64,000 bases of DNA from Plesiomonas sp051652165 (GTDB lineage: Bacteria; Pseudomonadota; Gammaproteobacteria; Enterobacterales; CAMTGL01). The first letter of the stretch is position 1. Each line of letters opens with the position of its first letter. The notes beneath the pieces were generated by a model. The model ran no database searches. It was not told the origin of the DNA and saw only the letters and a program-made list of their open reading frames with translations. Where the stretch lies: positions 208,385-272,384 of the forward strand of contig NZ_JBOFTR010000015.1 in NCBI RefSeq assembly GCF_051652165.1, written 5' to 3'. Below are positions 25,497 through 35,723 of this stretch, in pieces. The position numbers were made by a program, and so were the translations under genes.

Positions 25497-26045
25497 ATGC
25501 GAATGACACTGTTACTGGCGGCATTCACCACGCTGCTGCTCGGCGGCTGCACGCAAGCGCCCAAGGGCGTCACACCGATAACCGATTTCCAAACCCAACA
25601 ATATCTTGGCACTTGGTATGAAATAGCACGGCTAGACCACAGTTTTGAGCGCGGCTTAAGCCACGTAACCGCCAACTATTCACCGCGGGATGACGGGGGA
25701 ATCAAGGTGATTAACCGCGGCTATGATGCGCAAAAACAGCGCTGGAAAGAGGCTGAAGGCAAGGCATATTTGCTGGATAAAGCCAATGTTGGCTCGTTGA
25801 AAGTCTCTTTTTTTGGCCCATTTTATGGCGGATACCATATCATGGCGCTGGATAAAGATTACCAATATGCGCTGATCAGTGGCCCAAATTTCGACTATTT
25901 GTGGATCTTATCCCGCACCCCCACATTAAGCCAACCCACGCTCAATATGCTGATTAAAACCGCGCAGCAAGCCGGATTTAATACGCAAAAGCTGATCTTC
26001 CCTCTTCAGCAAAATCGCCCGCAAGAAACACGCCACACGCAATAA
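25497..26045 (+). CDS. blc: Outer-membrane lipocalin Blc
   Basis: Blc is a small lipoprotein of the outer membrane that binds lysophospholipids and fatty acids. A lipoprotein signal ends LLLGGC with the acylated Cys at residue 18. The lipocalin motif GTWYEIARLDHSFERG follows, and later blocks such as FFGPFYGGYHIMALD and YLWILSRTP match the family. Length is 182 residues (E. coli 177). In E. coli blc lies after ampC and before gdx; here ampC is missing from that order. An AAGGA lies upstream of the ATG. Confidence 0.95.
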   Translation: MRMTLLLAAFTTLLLGGCTQAPKGVTPITDFQTQQYLGTWYEIARLDHSFERGLSHVTANYSPRDDGGIKVINRGYDAQKQRWKEAEGKAYLLDKANVGSLKVSFFGPFYGGYHIMALDKDYQYALISGPNFDYLWILSRTPTLSQPTLNMLIKTAQQAGFNTQKLIFPLQQNRPQETRHTQ

Positions 26046-26084
26046 CATGATGGTGTGCGTATGCCATGTTTTCTTGCTCAAGAC

Positions 26085-26104
26085 AGGGCAGTCAATACTG
26101 CCCT
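26085..26104. terminator. Hairpin between convergent blc and gdx
   Basis: AGGGCAGT and ACTGCCCT form a perfect 8-base stem with a CAAT loop. There is no T run on either side, so termination is only suggested by position. Confidence 0.45.
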
Positions 26105-26145
26105 ATGAATTGACTTACAACGCTGCAATAGATTATATACGCGGG

Positions 26146-26460
26146 TTAACTTGAGAGTTTTAGCCCCAAAATACCAAGCACAATTAGCACTAAACTCACT
26201 ATCCGCAACACAGATGCTGACTCCCCTAGCAGCACGATACCAACAATGGCTGTGCCCACTGCGCCAATACCTGTCCAAATAGCATAAGCACTGCCAACCG
26301 GCAGATGCCGCATTGCCAAAGCCAGTAACGCCATACTACCAAGAATAGTAATCGCAAAAATAACTGTTGGTAATGGTTTAGAAAAACCGACACTGGCTTT
26401 TAATGCTAATGCCCAACACACTTCTAATAACCCTGCAATCGTAAGGTATACCCACGCCAT
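26146..26460 (-). CDS. gdx: Guanidinium exporter Gdx (SugE, small multidrug resistance family)
   Basis: Gdx exchanges guanidinium for protons across the inner membrane as a dual-topology dimer of four-helix subunits. The 104-residue protein shows the essential Glu13 in AGLLEVCWALALK, then LPVGSAYAIWTGIGAVG and IVLLGESAS, which mark the SugE/Gdx subtype rather than EmrE. I chose the ATG at 26460, preceded by GAGG at eight bases; an ATG at 26466 and a start at 26496 are in frame, but the latter lies inside the riboswitch. The upstream guanidine-II riboswitch supports the substrate. Confidence 0.96.
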   Translation of the reverse strand: MAWVYLTIAGLLEVCWALALKASVGFSKPLPTVIFAITILGSMALLALAMRHLPVGSAYAIWTGIGAVGTAIVGIVLLGESASVLRIVSLVLIVLGILGLKLSS

Positions 26461-26482
26461 ACCCATAACCTCAATGGCTAAT

Positions 26483-26528
26483 GGGGTCGTCCCCACAAAT
26501 AAGATGCATTAATCAGGTCGTCCTGATT
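26483..26528 (-). ncRNA. Guanidine-II riboswitch (mini-ykkC)
   Basis: On the minus strand two hairpins carry the diagnostic ACGA loop. P1 is AATCAGG-ACGA-CCTGATT (26511-26528) and P2 is GGGG-ACGA-CCCC (26483-26494), with a 16-base A/T-rich linker. This is the known two-hairpin ACGR architecture of guanidine-II. The gdx ribosome-binding site follows P2 by ten bases, so control is probably at translation initiation, switched on by guanidine. Confidence 0.93.
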
Positions 26529-26677
26529 ATGTGAGGTGGTATTTATCCTAACTCACGCGATATCATTTAATATCAGCTGATTGTATCTCTTCTTTTAGAT
26601 GCTTGCACCGTTGAGCTGAACAGTATGCTAACGTGATACTTTATTTATCATCAAAACCATTGTGATAGGGTATCTCT

Positions 26678-27721
26678 ATGGCAAGCTCACACGACCACGA
26701 AGAGCTGATTGTCACGCCTTCGCTATTACAACAAGCTGTCACTGAGGGTTTGCTCACTGATCCTCAACGCACGGCACTATGGCACTACTTAGGCCAACAT
26801 GCTGCATCTACTAGCCGATTTACCTTTTCACAGGTGCTATATGTGCTAGGTGGGTTGCTGGCTATTGGCGCGATGACTCTTTTTATGCGCCTGAGCTGGA
26901 GTTACTATGGCCCGCTGACATTTAGCAGTTTATCTGCCCTTTATGTTGTGATTGCAGCCTTGCTGACAGAACATTTACATCGCCGTTGCATTACCATTCC
27001 TGCAGCACTCTGTGCAATATTGGTTATCGTGACTGTGCCTATTGTGCTATACGGTGTTCAAGTTCATTTCGGCTGGTGGCATCAACGCACTGCGTTGCCT
27101 TTTTTGATGATAGGCCGTATTGATCAACGCTGGCTCAGTCTAGAGTTGAGCATGGTGTTCACGAGTGCACTGTTGTTGTGGCGCTATCGATATCCGGTAT
27201 TAATGTTGCCATTGAGTCTTGCTATTGGAGGTCTGCTGCTCGATAGTGCACTTCATCTGCTTGATGGCTGGCAAACTTACCTCCCTCGTCAATACACGGT
27301 GTCACTTATTATTGGGCTAGGTATGTTACTCGTGGCATTTTGGCTCGATTTTCGTTACCGCCGTACTCCTGATTATGCTGAATGGTGGTATATCACAGGT
27401 ACAACCATAAGCTGGATTAGCCTAACTTTACTTGATAACAACAATGAACTAGGCCGTTTTCTTTATTTTCTTATCAATGTAACCATTATGTTCACCGGTT
27501 CATGGTTAAACCGTCGTGTTTTTACACTGTTTGGTATGTTGGGTGTGACCATTTATATCGGTTATCTGGCTTGGTCGTTATTTGCAGGTAGCATGGCATT
27601 CCCTTTTATTTTATGTGGAATAGGTCTGCTGGTCATTATGCTTGGGGTAAAATGGCAACGCCATGAAGCAAGGATTGCTGACTGGCTACAACAACATTTA
27701 CCCGCACACTGGCGGCCATAA
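26678..27721 (+). CDS. Multi-pass membrane protein of unknown function (DUF2157-like)
   Basis: I do not recognise a named gene. The 347-residue product has a soluble N-terminal segment of about 45 residues (LLQQAVTEGLLTDPQRTALWHYL) and then about ten hydrophobic helices, ending in a short basic tail. The N-terminal helical segment followed by many membrane spans resembles DUF2157-type proteins, a loose likeness only. AGGG lies seven bases before the ATG at 26678. It is divergent from gdx and convergent with ppnP, so it is probably transcribed alone. No enzyme motif is seen. Confidence 0.8.
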   Translation: MASSHDHEELIVTPSLLQQAVTEGLLTDPQRTALWHYLGQHAASTSRFTFSQVLYVLGGLLAIGAMTLFMRLSWSYYGPLTFSSLSALYVVIAALLTEHLHRRCITIPAALCAILVIVTVPIVLYGVQVHFGWWHQRTALPFLMIGRIDQRWLSLELSMVFTSALLLWRYRYPVLMLPLSLAIGGLLLDSALHLLDGWQTYLPRQYTVSLIIGLGMLLVAFWLDFRYRRTPDYAEWWYITGTTISWISLTLLDNNNELGRFLYFLINVTIMFTGSWLNRRVFTLFGMLGVTIYIGYLAWSLFAGSMAFPFILCGIGLLVIMLGVKWQRHEARIADWLQQHLPAHWRP

Positions 27722-27815
27722 GCACTGTAGTGAGACTTACATCTCTTTGTCATAACAATGCTAACGTTACTTGCAGTACTGGCGAAAAGCGTCATACGCA
27801 TGAGTAAATGATACG

Positions 27816-27844
27816 GTATGACGCCCCATTATAGGGCCTCATAC
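27816..27844. terminator. Hairpin between convergent genes
   Basis: GTATGA and TCATAC enclose GCCC and GGGC with one C-C mismatch, making an interrupted stem. It lies between the ends of the unknown membrane protein gene and ppnP. No T run follows. Confidence 0.4.
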
Positions 27845-27936
27845 TGTCTACACTAAGATGGGAACATATTTATCGGTATCACCGAGATTGCCAGAGAAGC
27901 TGCCGATCTCGGTACAAAAAGGGCGCAATATCAATA

Positions 27937-28218
27937 TCAACCAAATAAACACAAATAAGCAGAGTCTTGCTCAACAAGCAGATCAAATGCGCTGTTTCCT
28001 GCAACAGCAAATTGCTCACCTGCAGTAAAAGTCGTCCACTGAGTTTCACCGTCTACACGCACGGTCAATGCTCCGCGCACAACCTGCATAATCTCAGGCG
28101 TACCTGTTGTAAAACGGTACTCGCCGGGGCGCATTACTCCTACTGTTGCAGTTGATTCTCCATCAGCAAAACCAATTGATTTTACATTGCCGGAAAAATA
28201 CTCATTAACCTTTAGCAT
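27937..28218 (-). CDS. ppnP: Pyrimidine/purine nucleoside phosphorylase PpnP
   Basis: PpnP (YaiE) is a small cupin-fold enzyme that phosphorolyses several nucleosides to base and ribose 1-phosphate. The 93-residue protein begins MLKVNEYFSGNVKSIGF and keeps VGVMRPGEYRF, VVRGALTV and the closing SAYLCLFG, all close to E. coli PpnP (94). I chose the ATG at 28218, with AAGGAG seven bases upstream; the in-frame GTG at 28224 sits on that site. The gene stands alone here. Confidence 0.94.
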   Translation of the reverse strand: MLKVNEYFSGNVKSIGFADGESTATVGVMRPGEYRFTTGTPEIMQVVRGALTVRVDGETQWTTFTAGEQFAVAGNSAFDLLVEQDSAYLCLFG

Positions 28219-28381
28219 TAACACTCTCCTTGTGCTGATTTCCTTTATCGTTACTTCACGTATTAGCCGCAGTAATACATCTGCTGCACAACAATATTAT
28301 GCCAATATGTTTTCTGCATATTAGATTAAATGAGCATACCATGTGTCATAATTGTGTGGCCAGAATGAAACCACTTTATGG

Positions 28382-28513
28382 TTAATCAACTGCACGCTGA
28401 ATAGAGCCACCGAGTTTTTGTACATCACGGCCAAAACCTTTGGTTGTTTCACAACCACTGGTTAACAGTATGGCTAACACGGGCAACAATACCCATAATC
28501 CACGTAACTTCAT
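28382..28513 (-). CDS. Entericidin-type small lipoprotein
   Basis: A 43-residue peptide begins MKLRGLWVLLPVLAILL and has the lipobox LLTSGC with Cys at residue 21. It continues with ETTKGFGRDVQKLGGSIQ, close to the mature part of entericidins A and B (TARGFGEDIKHLGNSI in EcnA). GAGG lies seven bases before the ATG. In E. coli ecnA and ecnB lie next to gdx and efp, so the location near gdx agrees. Family members are membrane lipoproteins linked to stationary-phase lysis and its antidote. Only one copy is seen, so it cannot be called toxin or antidote. Confidence 0.88.
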   Translation of the reverse strand: MKLRGLWVLLPVLAILLTSGCETTKGFGRDVQKLGGSIQRAVD

Positions 28514-28943
28514 CGACTTTCCTCTTCTTACTGCTGGGCGATACATCACTTTTTATTATCGTACAGTAGCCTTTTTTTTGCTGTTATCTGTCTAAAAACA
28601 ACAGCCAATCTCATCGGTAGTGCACTCTGTTGCCGCAATTTATCCACTAAAGCCAATCAGTATCAAGTGGTTTGCGTATGACACATTGTGAACGATGTAA
28701 CACTCATACTGATTTTCAATACTGCACATTTGCAATCAATTTACGGTTATGACACCTTATATCAATCTCTAAAATTACTGGATATATATCGCAAAAAATA
28801 ACTACCAATATGCTATTTGTGCACTACGCTAAAACAGGTGCTTACGCACTTGATGGCGTATTACTATCATGTGTTGACTGACACATAGCAAGCCATACTC
28901 GTATGTTCACGATGAACAACAGCGAAAGACAAGGATGCTTTAT
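28514..28943. other. Gene-free A/T-rich gap
   Basis: This 430-base gap lies between the divergent entericidin gene and the small unknown gene. It must hold both promoters. I see no tRNA, clear operator or coding frame with a good start. Confidence 0.5.
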
Positions 28944-29321
28944 ATGCTCGATAACCCCGATATGATCCTGCAACAAATCCAACATCATCTTTGGCAAACG
29001 CTCAATCAGGCCACTACGGTTGATGATTTTACACTGCGAAAGCCACGCCATCAGCGCGAAAAACTGCGCCCACGCTTTAGCCTGCCGCAAGGGTTTAACA
29101 GCCGCAGCCAGCATTTTCGCCCGTATGTTGAAGAGCTATTGTACGAAGTTGACTCTCTGCACATGCAGTCAGACAGCCCGCTGATTGATGTCAAAATCTC
29201 AGCGTTAGCGCATAAAGTTGAGCTCATTCGAAAAGAGATTCGCAGCCAGTTGCGTGCAGTAATGGCCGCAACTACGCCAGCTACCGAGATTAGCCATTCA
29301 TCCTCTGCCACCTCACCATAA
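28944..29321 (+). CDS. Small hypothetical protein
   Basis: I do not recognise this 125-residue protein. It is helical and hydrophilic. Basic residues cluster in the middle (RKPRHQREKLRPRFSLPQGF), followed by acidic and hydrophobic helices (FRPYVEELLYEVDSL, ISALAHKVELIRKEIRSQL), and the Ser/Thr tail is low in complexity. That helix pattern has a faint resemblance to PriC-like replication proteins, too weak to use as a name. The ATG at 28944 has AAGGA eight bases upstream; the in-frame ATG at 28935 overlaps that site. A strong terminator follows at 29398. Codon use looks like that of the neighbours. Confidence 0.7.
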   Translation: MLDNPDMILQQIQHHLWQTLNQATTVDDFTLRKPRHQREKLRPRFSLPQGFNSRSQHFRPYVEELLYEVDSLHMQSDSPLIDVKISALAHKVELIRKEIRSQLRAVMAATTPATEISHSSSATSP

Positions 29322-29397
29322 TTACGACAACGTATACCGTGCGTGATAGCTCTCTAATATTCCCATTTTTGCCGATTTTTTTGCAAGAAATAGACAA

Positions 29398-29424
29398 TAA
29401 AAAAACCCCGCATTGCGGGGTTTT
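29398..29424. terminator. Bidirectional terminator between the small unknown gene and groEL
   Basis: AACCCCGC and GCGGGGTT form a perfect stem with an ATT loop. It has A residues before and T residues after, so it can serve both converging transcripts. Confidence 0.88.
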
Positions 29425-29551
29425 CACTCTTTTGGTGTTCTCTATTTTTGTATTACCGGTTAGGTATTACTCAGAGACAGAACGATAACGTAACTTGTCA
29501 CAGCACTGCTGTATGGCTGAAAAGCCCCAGTTCAGTGCAGTAAACAAAGAA

Positions 29552-31201
<1,650 letters not shown>

Positions 31202-31264
31202 GACTCATTATTCCTTTAGATTTTAAAAATAGGGTGAAATTCTACGCAGAGCCGTAAACGGCAA

Positions 31265-31558
31265 TTACGCTTCAACAATCGCCAGAATGTCACTTTCGGA
31301 CATGATCAGCACTTCTTCGCCGTCAATTTTCTCGCTCTTCACGCCGTAACCATCGTTGAAAATAACGATATCACCTACTTTTACATCCAGCGGCTTCACT
31401 TCGCCGTTCTCAAGGATCCGGCCATGACCTACGGCTAAAATTTCGCCGCGAGTCGATTTTCCTGCCGCAGATCCGGTCAATACGATGCCACCTGCAGACT
31501 TAGACTCAACTTCTTTACGTTTAATAATTACACGATCATGCAATGGACGAATTTTCAT
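31265..31558 (-). CDS. groES: Co-chaperonin GroES
   Basis: GroES is the heptameric lid of GroEL. The 97-residue protein begins MKIRPLHDRVIIKRKE, has the mobile loop GGIVLTGSAAGKST and ends ESDILAIVEA, equal in length to E. coli GroES. I chose the ATG at 31558 because GGAGAG lies seven bases upstream; an in-frame start at 31573 would add five residues without a family counterpart. Confidence 0.98.
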   Translation of the reverse strand: MKIRPLHDRVIIKRKEVESKSAGGIVLTGSAAGKSTRGEILAVGHGRILENGEVKPLDVKVGDIVIFNDGYGVKSEKIDGEEVLIMSESDILAIVEA

Positions 31559-31631
31559 CGAGCGACTCTCCAAATAACAAGCTTACAGCAGGTATTCCAT
31601 ACCCACTCTAGGTTGGTCAATAGTAAAGGTG

Positions 31632-31652
31632 GTGACAGCTTAACGCTGTCAC
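31632..31652 (-). other. Hairpin at the 5' end of the groES leader
   Basis: GTGACAGC and GCTGTCAC form a perfect 8-base stem with a five-base loop. It starts only a few bases after the expected transcription start. It could stabilise the mRNA. It is not a CIRCE element. Confidence 0.6.
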
Positions 31653-31665
31653 ACTGTGTAATAAG

Positions 31666-31693
31666 AGATGGGGGTCAGTTAGTCAGCTTCAAG
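31666..31693 (-). promoter_or_regulatory. Sigma-32 heat-shock promoter of groESL
   Basis: On the minus strand CCCCTTGAA (core CTTGAA at 31688-31693) is followed after 14 bases by CCCCATCT (31666-31673). This matches the sigma-32 consensus CTTGAA / CCCCATNT almost exactly, as for E. coli groE. Confidence 0.92.
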
Positions 31694-31876
31694 GGGAAAA
31701 CTAAAATTTTTTTTATCGTACACACAGTGATGGCCAGAAAAATGATCGACATCACACATTTTAGGGTTATTACTGATAGCTACATTCATAATGAGCTGCT
31801 TATATACGATAGCCATGTTTAGCAAACTTCCCACTCACTCACTGCTCACTGACTGCTCATCATCCACGAATATGCC

Positions 31877-32515
31877 TTAGTGATTTTGTGGCCCTTTTGT
31901 ATTGGTACTCTCACTATCAGGCGAGTCACTGTGTACATGACTCTGCGTATTTGCCTGATCTACCCTATTTTTTATCTCATCATCCTGAGGTAGCGTTTCA
32001 GAGGTTAGCACGCGGTGCTCAATTTCAATGGTTGCAGAAGCTGTTGTTTTTGCTGGCTTGTCTGCCGATTCAAACTCACCTTCAAAGGTGCGGTGATCGT
32101 TACTCTGTGTACCAAAACCAAACGGGTTAAAGCCTTGTGTACGGTTTGCCGCAGCAGAAAATACTTGTATACGGGATAATAGCAGTAAACCAATGCCCTT
32201 TTGTACCCAAGGTAAAAGTAAAATAAGTGCAACAAAATCAGTGAAAAACCCAGGAATAATTAACAAAATACCGGAAATCACTAACAAGCAACCTTGTAGC
32301 AGCTCTTGCGCGGGCATTTCACCTTGAGCAAGTTTACGTTGTACATGTTGTAAGGTTTGCACCCCTTTACTGCGGATCAGTGAAATACCTAATACAGAGG
32401 TCAATAGTGCTAACGCTAATGTTGCCCAACCGCCAATTTGATCAGCTACCTGTATAAACAGTGTGATCTCAATAAACGGTAAGAATAAAAATAAAAACAG
32501 AAAGAAAAGACGCAC
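31877..32515 (-). CDS. fxsA: Membrane protein FxsA
   Basis: FxsA is an inner-membrane protein whose overproduction eases exclusion of phage T7 by the F plasmid; its normal role is unclear. The N-terminal 120 residues hold the family core (LPFIEITLFIQVADQIGGW, SKGVQTLQ, IIPGFFTDFVALILLLPW) with three or four membrane helices. The C-terminal half is hydrophilic, Thr/Ser/Asp-rich and variable. Length is 212 residues (E. coli 158), the excess being this tail. It lies between groES and the divergent aspA, as in E. coli apart from yjeH, which is missing. Confidence 0.92.
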   Translation of the reverse strand: MRLFFLFLFLFLPFIEITLFIQVADQIGGWATLALALLTSVLGISLIRSKGVQTLQHVQRKLAQGEMPAQELLQGCLLVISGILLIIPGFFTDFVALILLLPWVQKGIGLLLLSRIQVFSAAANRTQGFNPFGFGTQSNDHRTFEGEFESADKPAKTTASATIEIEHRVLTSETLPQDDEIKNRVDQANTQSHVHSDSPDSESTNTKGPQNH

Positions 32516-32605
32516 TATGGTGCTCCTTTTGGAATAAATATCATCAATAAAGATGGGGATGAGTGATGCTTATTTCAAGATAGAGGATTTTCACCCCCTA
32601 TTACA

Positions 32606-32621
32606 CGTGAGTCAGATCACA
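32606..32621 (+). promoter_or_regulatory. CRP-binding site upstream of aspA
   Basis: CGTGA-N6-TCACA matches TGTGA-N6-TCACA at nine of ten positions. The flanks (AAAT on the minus strand) also fit the extended consensus. A possible -10 TAACAT at 32641-32646 would place it near -40, suiting class II activation. CRP control of aspA is known in E. coli. Confidence 0.7.
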
Positions 32622-32804
32622 TTTATTAACTCTAATTAGGTAACATGCAACAAATAGTGATCTAGGTAAATTTTTTCCCTGCGTATAACAATAAGATCGT
32701 CGGCACTTTCAGGAAAGAACAGTAATTTTCTCTGCCGTTTTAGATAAAAACGACATACTCTATTTTAACAATCTCATTACCCATACATTCAAGGCTTACC
32801 TATT

Positions 32805-34238
32805 ATGGCTAACAACATTCGTATCGAAGAAGACCTGCTGGGTACCCGCGAAGTTTCTGCTGATGCTTACTATGGCATCCATACTCTGCGCGCTATCGAA
32901 AACTTCAACATCTCTAACACCACTATCTCTGATGTTCCAGAGTTTGTTCGCGGCATGGTGATGGTGAAAAAAGCAACTGCACTGGCAAACCAAGAGCTGG
33001 GCGCAATTCCTGCTGATGTCGGTGATATGATTGTTAAAGCGTGCGATCTGATCCTGACTACCGGTAAGTGCATGGATCAGTTCCCAACTGACGTGTACCA
33101 AGGCGGTGCAGGTACTTCTGTCAACATGAACACCAACGAAGTGGTTGCAAACGTTGCACTTGAGCTGATGGGTCTGGAAAAAGGCCGTTATGATGTGATC
33201 AACCCTTGTGATCATGTGAATGCCAGCCAGTCAACCAACGATGCCTACCCAACCGGTTTCCGTATTGCTGTCTACAACAGTGTTATGCAACTGATTGAAA
33301 AAATCGAGTACCTGAAGGCAGGTTTCGATAACAAAGCGACTGAATTTGCTAAAGTGCTGAAAATGGGCCGTACTCAGCTGCAAGATGCTGTGCCGATGAC
33401 CCTTGGCCAAGAGTTCCGTGCATTCTCTGTGTTAATGCAAGAAGAAGTGCGCAACCTCAAGCGTACCGCTGAACTGCTGCTGGAAGTTAACCTAGGCGCT
33501 ACCGCAATCGGTACAGGCGTAAATACGCCGGAAGGTTACTCTGCAAGCATCATTGGTCACCTAACTGCAGTAACCGGTTTACCATGCCTGATCTCTGAAG
33601 ATCTGATTGAAGCCACTTCTGATTGTGGTGCTTACGTGATGATGCACGGTGCGCTCAAGCGTACTGCGGTGAAGATGTCTAAGATCTGTAATGACTTGCG
33701 TCTGCTCTCTTCTGGCCCACGTGCAGCAATTAAAGAGATCAATCTGCCAGAGCTACAAGCTGGCTCTTCTATCATGCCAGCAAAAGTAAACCCAGTAATC
33801 CCAGAAGTGGTAAACCAAGTTTGCTTTAAAGTGATTGGTAACGACACCACCGTCACTTTTGCCGCCGAAGCCGGTCAGCTACAGTTGAACGTGATGGAGC
33901 CGGTCATTGGCCAAGCGATGTTTGAGTCAATCTCTATTCTGGCAAACGCCTGTGTAAACCTGCGTGATTTCTGTGTAGATGGCATCACTGCCAACCCTGA
34001 GCAGTGTGCCGCTTACGTATTCAACTCTATCGGTATCGTCACGTATCTGAACCCGTTCATTGGCCACCACAACGGTGACATCGTCGGTAAGATCTGTGCT
34101 GAAACCGGTAAAGGTGTACGCGAAGTGGTTCTTGAGCGTGGTCTGCTGACTGAAGCTCAACTTGATGACATTTTGTCTGTCGAGAACTTGATGAACCCGC
34201 AATACAAAGCGAAACGCTTCACGGAAGAAAACGCGTAA
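32805..34238 (+). CDS. aspA: Aspartate ammonia-lyase AspA
   Basis: AspA deaminates aspartate to fumarate and ammonia. The 477-residue protein begins ANNIRIEEDLLGTREV, has DVYQGGAGTSVNMNTNEV, the substrate block NASQSTNDAYPT and the fumarase/aspartase signature GSSIMPAKVNPV with its catalytic Ser. Length matches E. coli (478). With dcuA directly downstream and frdABCD in the same window it forms an anaerobic fumarate supply and use system. Confidence 0.98.
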   Translation: MANNIRIEEDLLGTREVSADAYYGIHTLRAIENFNISNTTISDVPEFVRGMVMVKKATALANQELGAIPADVGDMIVKACDLILTTGKCMDQFPTDVYQGGAGTSVNMNTNEVVANVALELMGLEKGRYDVINPCDHVNASQSTNDAYPTGFRIAVYNSVMQLIEKIEYLKAGFDNKATEFAKVLKMGRTQLQDAVPMTLGQEFRAFSVLMQEEVRNLKRTAELLLEVNLGATAIGTGVNTPEGYSASIIGHLTAVTGLPCLISEDLIEATSDCGAYVMMHGALKRTAVKMSKICNDLRLLSSGPRAAIKEINLPELQAGSSIMPAKVNPVIPEVVNQVCFKVIGNDTTVTFAAEAGQLQLNVMEPVIGQAMFESISILANACVNLRDFCVDGITANPEQCAAYVFNSIGIVTYLNPFIGHHNGDIVGKICAETGKGVREVVLERGLLTEAQLDDILSVENLMNPQYKAKRFTEENA

Positions 34239-34257
34239 TCAACTCGAACATTGACTA

Positions 34258-34280
34258 AAGCCGGCTTCTGCCGGCTTTTT
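34258..34280 (+). terminator. Terminator between aspA and dcuA
   Basis: AAGCCGGC and GCCGGCTT form a perfect stem with a TTCT loop, followed by T residues. It allows separate control of dcuA. Confidence 0.85.
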
Positions 34281-34349
34281 CTAGTTCAGTTGGTGTCGTG
34301 TTTACATGGAAGGATTTTTTGTTAACGACACCCCTTGGAGAAAAATAAC

Positions 34350-35648
34350 ATGATGTGGATGGAACTTGCCGTTGTCCTTATCGGCATATTTATTGGTGCA
34401 CGAATTGGTGGTATTGGGATCGGTTTTGCCGGTGGTTTAGGTGTTATCGCGCTGGCACTAATGGGCGTAAAACCCGGCAATATCCCGTGGGATGTGATCC
34501 TGATTATTATGGCCGTTATTTCGGCTATCGCAGCAATGCAAGTTGCTGGCGGTATGGATTATCTGGTCAGTGAAGCAGAAAAAATTCTGCGCAAACACCC
34601 AAAGCAAATTACGTTTCTCGCACCACTCGTCACCTATTTTATGACGCTGTTGGCAGGTACTGGCCATACTGCGTTTTCTACCCTGCCGGTTATCGCTGAA
34701 GTCGCGAAAGAGCAAGGTATTCGCCCGTCTCGTCCACTCTCTATCGCAGTGGTCTCATCACAAATTGCGATTACCGCCTCCCCCGTTTCTGCTGCTGTGG
34801 TCTTTTTCTCCGGCATCATGGAGCCTTTGGGTGTTAGCTATCTGCAAATTCTGGGTATTTGTATCTCAACCACTCTGCTGGCGGTGATCTTAACCTCATT
34901 TGTAACGAACTTCCTCGGCTGTGAACTGAAAGATGATCCGGTTTATCAAGAGCGTTTAGCAAAAGGCCAGATTAAACTGCGTGGCTCACAAGCCATCACA
35001 CTGCTGCCAGGTGCTAAACTTTCTGTGGGTCTGTTCCTGCTGGCGATCATTGCGGTTATGGCTTATGCCACTGCGATTTCACCGACCGTGGGTCTGATTG
35101 AAAATCCGGTCATGCCGCGTAACGATGCGATCATTGCCTTTATGCTGACCGCCGCAACAGCCATTACTGTACTGTGCAAAATTGACTCAAGCAAAATTGT
35201 GAATGCTGCAACCTTCAAATCTGGCATGTCTGCTTGTATCTGTGTGATGGGTGTTGCGTGGCTCGGTGATACGTTTGTCTCAGCGCACATTGAAGGCATC
35301 AAAGAGACCGCAAGCTCAATTCTGGCACAATACCCATGGATGCTCGCTGTTGTGCTGTTCTTTGCTGCAATGCTGCTATATTCACAAGCGGCCACAGCCA
35401 AAGCACTGATCCCCGCGGCATTGATGTTAGGTGTTAGCCCAGTGACTGCAATTGCCTCTTTTGCTGCAGTATCAGCACTGTTTGTATTGCCAACCTATCC
35501 AACTCTATTGGCTGCCGTTGAGATGGATGACACTGGCTCTACCCGTATTGGTAAAGCTGTCTTTAACCATCCATTTATGATCCCAGGCGTGCTGTGTATT
35601 AGTCTATCAGTGATGTTTGGTTTTATTATTGGTGGTATGGTTCTGTAA
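34350..35648 (+). CDS. dcuA: Anaerobic C4-dicarboxylate transporter DcuA
   Basis: DcuA imports and exchanges aspartate, fumarate and succinate. The 432-residue protein is entirely hydrophobic helices and loops. It carries ARIGGIGIGFAGGLGV, GVKPGNIPWDVILIIMAV and SSQIAITASPVSAAVVFFSG as in DcuA/DcuB, and position after aspA favours DcuA. I chose the ATG at 34350 (GGAG nine bases upstream), one codon before another ATG; a TTG at 34335 overlaps the site. Length matches E. coli (433). Confidence 0.96.
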   Translation: MMWMELAVVLIGIFIGARIGGIGIGFAGGLGVIALALMGVKPGNIPWDVILIIMAVISAIAAMQVAGGMDYLVSEAEKILRKHPKQITFLAPLVTYFMTLLAGTGHTAFSTLPVIAEVAKEQGIRPSRPLSIAVVSSQIAITASPVSAAVVFFSGIMEPLGVSYLQILGICISTTLLAVILTSFVTNFLGCELKDDPVYQERLAKGQIKLRGSQAITLLPGAKLSVGLFLLAIIAVMAYATAISPTVGLIENPVMPRNDAIIAFMLTAATAITVLCKIDSSKIVNAATFKSGMSACICVMGVAWLGDTFVSAHIEGIKETASSILAQYPWMLAVVLFFAAMLLYSQAATAKALIPAALMLGVSPVTAIASFAAVSALFVLPTYPTLLAAVEMDDTGSTRIGKAVFNHPFMIPGVLCISLSVMFGFIIGGMVL

Positions 35649-35693
35649 TTTCAAAATACATCTCTAAAATAACAGCCTACTGTTATCACTATT

Positions 35694-35717
35694 AAGCACT
35701 CGCAAGGGTGCTTTTTT
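35694..35717 (+). terminator. Terminator of dcuA
   Basis: AAGCAC and GTGCTT pair around an eight-base loop, followed by six T. It ends directly before the stop of the convergent AT-rich gene. Confidence 0.8.
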
Positions 35718-35723
35718 ATTATT

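Noticed and set aside
31559..31693. CIRCE/HrcA control of groESL
   Set aside because: The leader hairpin GTGACAGC/GCTGTCAC does not resemble TTAGCACTC-N9-GAGTGCTAA, and a sigma-32 promoter explains heat-shock control.
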